From: Physcomitrium patens
Lineage: Eukaryota; Streptophyta; Bryopsida; Funariales; Funariaceae
DNA length: 64,000 nt
Reading direction: 5' to 3'
NCBI RefSeq assembly: GCF_000002425.4
Contig: NC_037263.1
Coordinates: forward strand, 13,861,792 to 13,925,791
Position 1 is the stretch's first letter, and each line of letters begins with the position of its first letter. Below the pieces are notes generated by a model. The model was not told the origin of the DNA. It saw nothing but the letters and a program-made list of their open reading frames with translations, and did not search any database. Both the position numbers and the translations under genes were made by a program. Below are positions 46,094 to 56,035 of the stretch, piece after piece.

Positions 46094-46348
46094 TTACTCT
46101 TGCATTTGTGCCATTGCACTCTTCATTTCAACAAGCCCTGCCATAATGACGCTAAGAAGAAAAATTTGTTTGATACTGCTCAAGACAAAAGAAAAAAAAG
46201 AATTGATAACAAAGAAGATACTAAGAACAATATCAGTTTAGAAGTGGGTAATTCGCAAACTTCTAATATGCTTATGCCTTGTCAAGAGAAAGGGGTAATC
46301 CACTCTTACTCAAAAAAAACAAAGCTCTGATATTGTAAGTGTACTCTT

Positions 46349-46916
46349 GTCAATCTCTCAAGGACAAGAACTCGATGAAAAAATAGTTCAGACAAGTAAG
46401 CCTTCACTCAACGAAAAGTAACAAAATATGAATTATAAGTATGTATATTGAAAAGAGAAACTAGAATGGCTATTGCCAAAAGACAAGAAAACTAGAGACC
46501 CTTGAAACTAGACTAGAAGCAAGAAAAGAGTTGACAAGAGTGAAGAAGCCTTCACTCTTGTCTCTATATATACTATCTAACTAGGGGCTACGTGGCGACG
46601 TTCTATAGCACCTCCAATATGTGTTGACTTTGTAGGACACATGCCTTGACTTACAAGGCAAGTTTTTCTACATGTGGGCCACATAGTTAGCTTGATCTTC
46701 AAGCTAACAACATGTGTGGCACATGGCCAACTTGTTGACCACGTTTCTAATCCAAAAAGTCAATTAAAGACACCTATGAAGTCAAAGCAGCATCTAGGAA
46801 GTTTCTAGGAAGCTTCTATATTAAATATTATAGAATTAACTTACTTTTATCTACTTTTACTTACTTCTACCTATTTCTATATGTAATTATTAGCTTACAT
46901 GATTATGGCCAAGACA
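46349..46916 (-). repeat. 5' LTR of Gyp-D (LTR-D)
   Basis: Plus-strand ends TGTCAATCTC and GGCCAAGACA. It differs from the other LTR-D by a short insertion near its inner end and about nine substitutions. GAAnnTTC dyads lie at 46798-46816. Confidence 0.95.
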
Positions 46917-46924
46917 AAGATTCA

Positions 46925-48928
46925 TTGGAATTGATTACATCTATTGGGTTAGGGGATAATGATAAGATTGTTGAGATTCATTCAAGAGAGTTTTATACCG
47001 TACTTGAATCTTTTCAAGGACCAGAAGTCACTGTAGAGACGAGATATAAAACGGCAGATAAGAAGGTAAAGCTTGTTGCCGGACCATTACCAGAAGCTTC
47101 TAAAGAACAAATGAGAAAAGCATCAAAAGAAGCAAGTTTAAGAGATCCAATGAGAATTGGACATCAGTTTACTAAAGAGACTTTTGAAGAATTGAAGATT
47201 GGTCGGGATGGTTCTTTATTACCGAAGAAAATTACTTGCTTCAAAAAGATGTTGGCTAAACAAGGTAGATTGTTTGCCTTCGAATCTCATGAAATTGGGT
47301 GTGTGGATCCAAATATTGTAACACCTATGGTTATCTTCACTGTACCACATGTACCTTGGAATCTAAGATCGATTCCAGTACCGAGGGCACATTTACCTAA
47401 ATTGGTTGAACTATTAAAAGAAAAGATAAAGATGAAAATATTGGAACCTTCATTTGCGCCGTATTCTAGTCGATGGTTTACGGTACCTAAGAAGAATGGG
47501 TCACTGCGGTTTATTCAAGATATGCAACCGGTGAATGCAGTAACTGTCAAGAATGCAGGAATTGGACCTATTGTGGATGAATTTGCTGAGGCATTTACTG
47601 GAAGGGCGATCTATTCAATGGGTGACTTGTATTCAGGTTATAATCAATTTCAACTTGCCGAAAGAAGTAGAGATATGACAACAATGAGGACACCACTTGG
47701 ATTGGTTAGAATGTGCACTCTTCCTCAAGGCGCGACCAACTCAGTTGCACATATGATGAATGGGATGAATAAGGTATTGAGAGATTTTATTCTGGAAAAG
47801 ACTATGCCTTTTTTGGATGATGTTCCTATAAAAGGGTGCAGAGAAAGAGACAAGGATGAAACTTTAGATACGAGGGGGTGTCACAAATATGTTGTTGATC
47901 ATATACAAGATTGTGAAAAGATTTTAACTCGGCTTGGAGAAGTTCATCTTACATTATCGGGTATGAAGTCCGTATTTGGAGTACGAGAGGTTGTGATTGT
48001 TCGACATTTATGTAGATCTTATAGAAGAAAACCAGATCCGACTAAAGTTGATGCAATTGGAAGGATGAAAGAGGATTGTGATTCTTTAACAGAGGTTCGC
48101 AGGTTTTTGGGTGCATGTGTATTTTATCGAATCTGGATCCCTCATTTTGCTCACATAGCAGATCCATTATATGAACTGTTACGCAAGGGTTATCGATTTA
48201 AATGGGAAGAAAGGCATATTCAGGCAATGCAAAGATTGAAGAAATTATTGATGTCACCTCCAATATTGAGGAAGGTTGATTATAAGTGCAATAGACTAGT
48301 GATTCTTACTGTGGACGCTAGTCCAATTGCCATTGGATGGACTGTGGGTCAAGATGATTCAAATGGGAATAGATTTGTAGTTCAATTTGGAGCTAAAGTT
48401 TTAAGTATTCATCAGCGTACATATTCGCAAGTCAAAAGAAAACTTTGGGGAGTTATTTCGACTATGAAAGCTGAAAAGGACTATTTGATTGGGGCAGTAG
48501 TAGTAATTGAAACAGATTGCTTGCCATTGCTCGGAATGATTATTAACTATTCAATACCAGATATTGCAATGTTGAGATGGATTGCTTATATTAAGTCACT
48601 AAATCTAAAATTTAAGCATGTTACTGGGAAGGACAATTTAGTAGCAGACATGCTATCTCGAGCAAAATACGATGCGGAGGACGAAATGGTTGAAGACATT
48701 GATGACGTCGGATTGAAATTCTATTCAATATCAAATCTCAACAGAGAAGACAAGCTATTTCTTGAAGAATCTTATGAAGGAGAATTATTGGATATTGGTC
48801 ATTACTTGAATACCTTGACTAAGCATGGGAATTGGTCTATAGAAAAAGTCAAACAAATAAGAAAAAAAAGCATATGGATTTTTACTTCGAGATGGATTCT
48901 TATGAAAGAGACCGAAAAAAGGAATTGA
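46925..48928 (+). mobile_element. Gyp-B2 reverse transcriptase-RNase H open stretch (667 codons)
   Basis: A long uninterrupted stretch that starts in the linker. RT: SSRWFTVPKKNGSLRFIQDM, IYSMGDLYSGYNQFQLAE, FLDDVPIKGC as the catalytic motif, VRRFLGACVFYRIWIP. RNase H: VILTVDASPIAIGWTVG, YSQVKRKLWGVISTM, ETDCLPLLGM, DNLVADMLSRAKY. FLDD replaces the commoner YxDD of gypsy elements. The length is that of a full RT-RNase H. Confidence 0.9.
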
Positions 48929-48929
48929 G

Positions 48930-50165
48930 ATGCCACAACGAGTGATAGGCAAAAAGGAAGAAAAACTAAAATTATTAAAGGAGTTTCATGATAGTTTATG
49001 GACAGGGCATAGAGGAATCTGGGCTACTTTTGCTAAACTCAAGGAACGATATTGGTAGAAAAATATGTATCGAGATGTGCTCTCATTTGTAGAGTCATGT
49101 AAAATCTGTCAATCGTATTCTAATATCCGACATCAAGATGGTCTTCATCCTACATATCCTCTGGCTATTCATTTTAAATGGGTTGTTGATTTGGTTATTA
49201 TGCCGGTTGGGTTATGGCAGATGAGATATTTGGTTTTAGCTCGTGAAGATTTATCAAATCAAGTAGAAGGAAGAGCATTGAGGACAAAATCTACAGAGAG
49301 AATTTGTAGGTTTTTGCTTGAAGATGTCATTTGCCGCTACGGATGCGTAGGAAAAATCACTGCAGATCGTGGAGAATTGAATGCACAAGAAGCTCGTAAG
49401 TTCTTTGAAAGATGTGGAGTTAAACTATCACTGAATACTGCTTATAATCCAGAAGGGAATACAAAAAGCGAACGCGGTCACCTACCTATTGTGAAAGCAT
49501 TAGTTAAAGCTTGTAATGGGAAAGTTAAAGAGTGGCCACGGCTTTTGTCATTTGCATTATGGGCTGATCGAACAACACATAGTTTGGTGATAGGATATAT
49601 GCCAGTAGAACTTATGACAGGTCAAAAGTCAATTATGCCGATTGAAGAAAAGGTACTTACTTGGAGTATGCTACCATGGGAGGATGGATTGACAAGAGAA
49701 GAACTTCTGGCTATTAGGATTCGACAATTGGAGCAAAGAACGGAAGATGTCCAGATAGCATTGAGAAGGTTAAAAAGAGCAAGGTTACAAAACAAGGCGC
49801 GATTCGATAAGCAACATCGATTGAGACCAAAAGCAATCGAAGAAGGTAATTGGATACTTATTTATGACAATAGTCTGGATAATCAACATAGTACTTTGCG
49901 GAAATTTTCAAAACGTTGATTTGGACCATATGTGGTAACAACAGTTCATGATAATGCGACTTACTCGTTACGAGAGTTAGATGGTACAAAATTGAAAATA
50001 CCAATTACAGGGAAGCAAATAAAAATATTTAAACAAAGACATGCAGAGATGAATATGGAAGACCTTAATGAAGGTATAGAGATTCAGCAGCAAGAAGATG
50101 AAAGTGATTTGGATAATGAAGGTGACGAAGACGAACAAGACAAAGAGGTAGAGGATATATTCTAA
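48930..50165 (+). mobile_element. Gyp-B2 integrase region and acidic tail
   Basis: A zinc-binding part (about 48960-49110, CKICQSYSN), core with KITADRGELNAQEARKFF and NPEGNTKSERGHLPIVKAL, then WADRTTHSLVIGYMPVELM, and a GPY-like module before ATYSLRELDGTKLKIPITGK. The end is an Asp/Glu-rich tail (EDESDLDNEGDEDEQDKE). There is no chromodomain. A few interruptions are present. Confidence 0.85.
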
Positions 50166-50227
50166 ATCAAACAGCAATTGGGTAAATTGGTGCATACCGG
50201 AAGATGCACAGGTTCAGAGGGGGTAGA

Positions 50228-51537
50228 TGTCGTGTTGTAACACGAGTATACCATGAAAATATAAAGAAAAGGGACTTTTATTAATGTTCAGTTACCTCGA
50301 ATATTGGGAGCAACGACCAACTCTAGTGCAAATACTGAGTGGTCAGGTTCAGTCATCTCGTTATAGTCAGCCGGGGCATACTGAAATGCTCCGTTCGATT
50401 CCAATAACGGGAGTCAGCAGGAAGGGAAAGGACCAATTCACGCGACGGGTGAGCCTGGTTCGAAGAGCCAATTGAATCCAATTTCGAGAATCCAATTCGG
50501 GTCCTCTTATCCAATATGAAACCTGAATTGGTCGGGCAACCCAATGCAGTCTAATTACGGGGAAATCCAAGTCTTACTACTAGACTCTTATCCAATATGA
50601 GACCTGAATTGGTCGGGCAATCCAATGCAGTCTAATTATGAGAAAATTCAGGTTACTACGGGCATCTTACCCAATGTCAGACCTGAATTGGTCGGGCGAC
50701 TCAATGTGGACCCGAGTACGGGGTTTCGATTCTGTTTCAGGCTGTCCTATTCTCTGTGCCATTTCGAAAGCTCTGACGGCGGGAGCCAATTTTGGATCTA
50801 AGCTCTGACGATGGAAGCCAATTCCGGATCCAAGTCGGAAGATTGAAGAAATTCAGAGGATAAGGTTAAGGGAAGAATGAGATTAGGGGGGAAGGTTTTT
50901 TTTTTTTCTGGGAAGATAAGGAAGAGCTAGCTTCAAGCTCTTTGCAAGGTTACTAGTTCGGTTTCATTGGAGGTTTTTGAAGATCAAGGGAATTGGAGAG
51001 GAGCTTCATGCTTCGGGTCGGGGAAGAAAAGACGGAGAATTGGATTTTTCTTCTTCATAGAGTTTTGGGAAGACTAAGGCAATCGTTGCTGAAGTCAGTG
51101 TTGTAATAGTGAATCGGGATTTTTTAATGAAGTGGGTTTGATTACTCTTGACTGTTTTGTGAAATCGAGTTATGTCTGTAATTGAGGAATTAAAAGGATG
51201 TCTATAGGATTGAGTATGCGGAGTGAATGAAATTTATTGGGTTAATCTAACAAGACGATCAGTGGATACAAGATCGTAAGTATAAAGTGATATCGGAGAT
51301 TAGAAGATTGGATTATTCGGGGTTCTCTGTAACGTCTAGAGACCTACTGACTGGGGCAAAAAGGACTTCGACAAGCAGTCGAAGGGCATCCGTATAGATT
51401 TACGGTGTATTCTTACAGTCGTTTATATTCCAGCAGTCAAAAACTGATAGACTGCTTGACTATTGGCGAATCTCCATACTACCTTCTACAGCCAGACTCC
51501 CGACGTGTTCTCGAGCAGGAAAGCATGTAATACGACA
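50228..51537 (+). repeat. 3' LTR of Gyp-B2 (LTR-B)
   Basis: TGTCGTGTTG...AATACGACA, 1310 bp. It follows a G-rich purine tract (GAGGGGG, about 50217-50223) and carries the same internal repeats of about 80 bp as its partner. Confidence 0.95.
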
Positions 51538-53841
51538 CCGTTAGTTTGAAGATGAAAAGCCAAAGAAAGCTTGATATCTACCTTTAGTATCTCAAAAAGA
51601 GATCTCCAAAACTTTGATACGAATTAGATTCCTCGATCTGATACAATATCATCTGGTAGTCCATGATATCGATACACATTATCGAGAAAGAGCCTTGCTG
51701 TGACTTCATTGGACGATGTCTTCTTGCAAGGAACAAAGTGTACCATCTTTGTAAGCCAATCTACCACGACAAAGATGCTGTCAAATGAGTTTGATGATGG
51801 CAAGTCTGTGATGAAGTCCATGAAAACTGAAGACCATGGTCGACATGGAATCGATAATGGTTGTAGAAGTCCATAAGAGTGATGTCGAGGATTCTTGGAT
51901 CTTGAACAAATATTACAAGAGAGGACAAAATCTTTCACATCTTTCCATATTTGGGGCCACCAAAAATCTCGAGAAATAAGCTCCAAGGTCTTATTAAATC
52001 CAAAATATCCCACAGCTGGAAAATCGTGGCGAGATTGAAGAACTCGATGTCGTGCTAGTCCTTTTGGAATATACAACCGCTCTTCAAAGTATAAAAGAGC
52101 TTCCTCCACCTTGAACTTGTCGTCATTAGTACGCTACTTGATATCAATGGCTACTAGATCTTCAATGGTTACGATATGTACCTGGTTCAAGAAATCAGCA
52201 TCAGTTGGCACAATAGTAGCGTAAAGCCAAAATTGCTCTGGCTTCAACAACGTCATACATTATTGATCAAACGCTGCTTCTGCAGCCTTTGGTATAAGTT
52301 ACGATCTCTTCGATAAGGCATCGGATAGTCCTTTCTGCTTTCCAGGTCGATAAGTGATAACAAAATCGAATCTAGATAGCAACATACTCCACCGAGCTTG
52401 ACGTTGATTTAGAACTCGAGCCGACATGAAATACTCCAAATTCTTGTGATCAGTGTGTATAGTCACTGGATGTGCAGCTCTTTCAAGAAAGTGATGCCAT
52501 TCTTGGAAAGAATCCACTATAGTAAGAAGTTCCTTATCGTAGATCTCATAATTGATTTCAGCAGCAGAGAACTTTCGAGAATAAAATGCAACCGGATGGA
52601 GCTTCTTGTCTTCTCTCATTTGTGAAAGTACAGCTCCCAAAGCAAAATCCGAAGCATCAGTTTCTAAATAGAAGGCCTTTGTAAAGTCTAGATGTACCAA
52701 GATTGGAGCCGTAGTAAATGTCGTCTTTAGGGCTTGAAATGCCTTCTCCGCTTGAGGTCCCCATTCCAGCTTATTCTTGCATGTCAATCGAGTGAGAGGA
52801 GCAGCAACTTGAGAATAATTCTTGATGAAGATTTGATAGAAATTAGCAAAGCCAAAAAGCATTGTACGTCTCTAACCATCTTTGAAACCTCCCAGGACAC
52901 GATTGCTTCCACCTTCTTGGGGTCCATCTTCAAGCCTTCCATAGTCGCAACGAACTCCAAAAACTCCATCTCCATTTGGTGAAATAAACACTTCTCCAAC
53001 TTGGCATATAGTCCTCGCTTGCGTAGTTTCTCCAAGACCAAACGAACGTGCTTTTCATGCTCTTCCTCGTTTTTGGAGAATATCAAAATATCATCCAAGT
53101 AGATGACAACAAAATCATCAAGGTGCTTCCAAAAAATGTCATTCATCATATGTTGGAAGACTGCTGGAGCATTGGTAAGACCAAAGGGCATGACATTATA
53201 TTCAAAATGGCCATACCTTGTACGGAACGCTGTCTTTCACTCATCTCCTTTCTTGATTCGTACGAGGTTGTAAGCTCCCCTTAGATCAATTTTTGTAAAG
53301 ATTCTTGCACGTCCAGTTGTTCTAAGAGACCAAAAATCAAGGATAATGAGTAACGATTCTTCTTTGTTATCTTGTTGAGGCCTCAATAGTCCACGCACAT
53401 CTGCAACGAGCCATCTTTCTTCTTTTTAAATAAGATGGATGCCCCAGTTGACGATTTTGAATGACGGATGAAGTTCTTGGCTAGATTCTCGTCGATGTAC
53501 TTTCACAACTCCACCAACTCCATCTGCGATAGATTGTAGATTGGGCCAAAAGGCGATTGTGCTCCTTCCTGCAAGTCTATGGTATAATCATATGGTCTGT
53601 GTTCCGGTAGCATGTCGGCATTCTTCTTTTGAAACACGTCTTTAAAATCCTTATATTGCTCCGGTATACTTGTTGTCGAGATCTTTTCTCCGGTAGTTGG
53701 AGCCACATAAATGACAAATGGTATACCTTTCTTGGACGATCTTATAAACGCTCTTGCTCCAATGAATAAGGATTTCTCTATTCGGGGTTTTCTACTAGGC
53801 TTGCTCTTGGATGATTTTGTGGGAAAGGTCATCTTCCGCAA
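51538..53841 (-). mobile_element. Gyp-C RT, RNase H and first integrase part
   Basis: RT shows MPFGLTNAPAVFQHMMND and VIYLDDILIFS (the YxDD motif, about 53080-53110). RNase H (52299-52862) shows LETDASDFALGAVLSQM and HTDHKNLEYFM. Integrase (51624-52109) shows GFNKTLELISRDFWWP, CNICSRSK, MDFITDLPSS and DDIVSDRG, and is then interrupted by Gyp-B2. The region is broken in several places. Confidence 0.85.
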
Positions 53842-53901
53842 CCTCCAATCTATGGATGAGTTATGCTTTTCTAACCAAGAAAGACCAAGAATAATAAGAT
53901 T

Positions 53902-55248
53902 TCATGGAGTTCTAATAATATTGAAAATAATATGGCTACTATAGCCCTTAAACGTCACTTCTGTAGGTTTTGATTCATGGGTGACACTACTAAACAATAA
54001 AGGTCGCCCATCTATGACCTCAACGTGAACAGGTTTGGATTTTTGTACTAAAGGGATCTTATGATGCTTCATAAATTCTTCGTCTAAGAAACAAGCAGAT
54101 TCTCTTGAATCTAATAATGCTAAGGTTCTCAGTTTTTGAGGGCCAATAAACAAAAGGCAGGTTGAGCGAAAAGAAAGGAACCTGATTGTTTTTGCGATAT
54201 TTCACTGTCTAGCCGCACGGTTCCTATTGTAGCTGTGCATCCTCGTTTCCTGAACAAACACACCCCTGATCCTGATAATACGTCAATTTTTCTTTTTGGG
54301 GTAGTTTCCAACTTTGTCGCCTTCTTCACCGCAATATAAGCATAGACCTTTTTTCATACGTCGCTTTTTTTCTTCTAGAGTAAGGGATTTGACACGTACC
54401 GCATCAATTTGCATGTCTTCTACTTTTGAATGTGAATTCATGCTGCTTGCCGACATAGTTGGGGCGTGACGAACCATATGTTATCTTGAGCGTTGGTCTT
54501 AGCGACGTTGGAATAGGCGATTATCATACTTCACAGCTTGGCTAATAGCTTCGTTGAGCATTCGTGGATCAGGAAGAGTTAGCAGCAAATTCTTCACATC
54601 GTCCCTTAAACCGCAATAGAATTGACTCATCAACGCTTCTTCATCCCAATTGATGTCACATACTAGTTGCCTGAAATTCGATGCATAGGCTGATGTCTAG
54701 CGCATCCCTTGTCGTAGTGATCGGATCTTTGTTGTAGCCCATCGAACCTTGTCGTGTTCACCAAATGCTTCCGCAAATGCCTCCAAGAAGGTTTCAAAGT
54801 TGTTTAGTATAGATGATTGTTTCTCAAACAAAGGAGCAAACCATGATAGAGCTTGCCCTGTAAGTAAGGTTCCAACAAGCCCAACACGTGACTCCTCCGT
54901 TGGATAGCATTCGGGCTGTAAAACTATTATCAACCTGATTTGATTGACAAATCCTCAAAACTTAGAACGCATACCATCGAACTTGTCCGGAAGGCTAACT
55001 CGGGGCTTCTTATGTTGTAGAACTAACGGTGCTTATCGAACCTGAGGCAAAGTTTCTTCTCCAAGTGTAGAAGTTTGAAGCTGGTGCAACCTAGATTGTG
55101 CCATCCCAAATGCTCCATCATTATGAAGCCTTGCCACGACTCCTTCAATTTCTACAGTTCTTTGTGATAACGTATCGAGGGCATTCATGATAGCATCCAA
55201 CTTGGACTCCAAACTTTCTGTCATACTAAAGTCTTGGCCTCTAGCCAT
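53902..55248 (-). mobile_element. Gyp-C gag and protease region
   Basis: Gag begins near 55248 (MARGQDFSMTESLESKL) with a core containing LTGQALSWFAPLFEKQSS. A knuckle-like CLYCGEEGD segment lies near 54340. The protease has ALLDSRESACFLDEEF and VEVIDGRPL. The order matches Gyp-D. The fossil is broken. Confidence 0.8.
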
Positions 55249-55284
55249 TCTAAGAAAAGGACAGAAATGACTCTACAAGAAGAC

Positions 55285-55505
55285 AATATTGGTTTAGAAG
55301 AGGATATTCTGCAACCTCTAAAACGCCTTAAGAGCTTCAAGAAAAGGGGTAATCCACTCTCTCCAAGAAGAATAAGACTCCAATATTGTAACAAAAAAAG
55401 TATCAGTTTAGAGGACGGTAATCCGCAACCTCTAAAATACTAGTACACCTTCAAGCAGAGGGATAATCTATACTCTAACGAGGAAGAAACTAGCTCTAAT
55501 ATCTG
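55285..55505. repeat. Tandem duplication in the Gyp-C leader
   Basis: Two diverged units of about 105 bp (about 55285-55390 and 55404-55505). Each runs from a GGTTTAGA-like start through GCAACCTCTAAAA, TTCAAG and GGGTAATC to a segment like AAGAAACTAGCTCTAATATC. On the minus strand the latter reads TATTAGAGCT, close to the initiator-Met primer site core TATCAGAGC. Confidence 0.55.
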
Positions 55506-55528
55506 AGGTGAGTTCAGTCTCGACAAAT

Positions 55529-56035
55529 TGTCACGGACACAGAAATATAGGCTCGAGATTTAACAAGAAGTTCAAGAAGAACTAGCAAGAACTAGATTAA
55601 TCAGATGAATACAAGAACAACACCAAAGAGGTGAGCTAGAGCTCCAAGAGATGTGTTGTCAAGACTGAAGAACTCTTCAGCCTCGATTCCAATATATACT
55701 CCTATTTAGGAAGCTTCTCAAGCAACTTTTACCAACTAGGAAGCTTTTCAAGTAACTTCCACCGACTAGGAAGCTTTTCAAGCAACTTCTACCAATTAAA
55801 AAGCTTCTCAAGCAACTTCCACCAACTAGGAAGCTTCTCAAGCAACTTCCACCAATTAAAAAGCTTCTCAAGTAACTTCTACCAACTAAGAAGCTTCTCA
55901 AGCAACTTCCACCAACTAAGAAGCTTCTCAAGCAACTTCCACCAACTAGGAAGCTTCTAGAAGGTTCCAGAGACTTGCTTCTAGAAGGTTCTAGAAACTT
56001 GTCTCTAGAAGGTTCTAAGGACTATGTCTCTAACA
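55529..56035 (-). repeat. 5' LTR of Gyp-C (LTR-C)
   Basis: 507 bp, TGTCACGGAC...CTCTAACA, with eight 30-bp units (about 55709-55950) against seven in the partner LTR. The 30-bp length difference equals one unit. Confidence 0.9.
55950..55996. promoter_or_regulatory. Two heat-shock-element-like motifs in LTR-C (5' LTR)
   Basis: The first, GAAGCTTCTAGAAGGTTC (55950-55967), and the second, TTCTAGAAGGTTCTAGAA (55979-55996), each have four perfectly spaced alternating GAA/TTC units. The second is partly mutated in the other LTR. Confidence 0.65.

Larger units (their letters stand above)
37846..46916 (-). mobile_element. Gyp-D: young chromodomain Ty3/gypsy retrotransposon
   Basis: A chromovirus inserted in Gyp-B2. 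LTRs are 37846-38406 (3', 561 bp) and 46349-46916 (5', 568 bp), with a perfect 5-bp target duplication AAGAT (37841-37845 and 46917-46921). Sense order is gag (45635-46093), CCHC knuckle (about 45225-45268), protease (about 43560-43740), RT (42542-43558, cut by an assembly gap), RNase H and integrase (41043-42266), integrase end (about 40600-41040) and chromodomain (38965-39177). Two solo LTR-B insertions interrupt it. LTRs differ by roughly nine substitutions and one short indel, under 2%, the youngest pair in the window. It has a handful of interruptions. Confidence 0.95.
33858..51537 (+). mobile_element. Gyp-B2: Ty3/gypsy LTR retrotransposon, split by Gyp-D
   Basis: A family-B element inserted in the integrase region of Gyp-C. 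LTRs are 33858-35169 (1312 bp) and 50228-51537 (1310 bp). Flanking bases are CCGA (33854-33857) and CCGT (51538-51541). Its own sequence is 33858-37845 and 46917-51537 (about 8.6 kb). Order: LTR, tRNA-Trp PBS, gag, protease, [Gyp-D], RT-RNase H, integrase, acidic tail, LTR. LTRs differ by about 5% by eye, mostly C/T and G/A changes. It is the best preserved family-B copy here, with only a few interruptions besides the Gyp-D insertion. Confidence 0.9.
32098..56035 (-). mobile_element. Gyp-C: chromodomain Ty3/gypsy retrotransposon, split by Gyp-B2
   Basis: A chromovirus with LTRs 32098-32574 (3') and 55529-56035 (5') and a perfect 5-bp target duplication ACTAG (32093-32097 and 56036-56040). It is inserted in Gyp-A2. 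Its own sequence is 32098-33857 and 51538-56035 (about 6.3 kb); the rest is Gyp-B2 and what lies inside it. Sense order is leader, gag (about 54500-55248), CCHC knuckle (about 54330-54400), protease (53902-54153), RT (about 52860-53841), RNase H (52299-52862), integrase (51624-52109 and 33300-33857) and chromodomain (about 33136-33290). LTRs differ by about 7% by eye. It is broken, with perhaps ten interruptions besides the insertion. Confidence 0.9.

Noticed and set aside
24331-51537. One giant element bounded by outer LTR-B copies
   Set aside because: LTR-B copies pair as 24331/30999 and 33858/50228 by orientation and flanks; Gyp-A2 and Gyp-C sequence lies between the pairs.
55709-55950. 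CRISPR-like regular 30-bp repeats
   Set aside because: Units are head-to-tail without unique spacers and lie inside a plant LTR.
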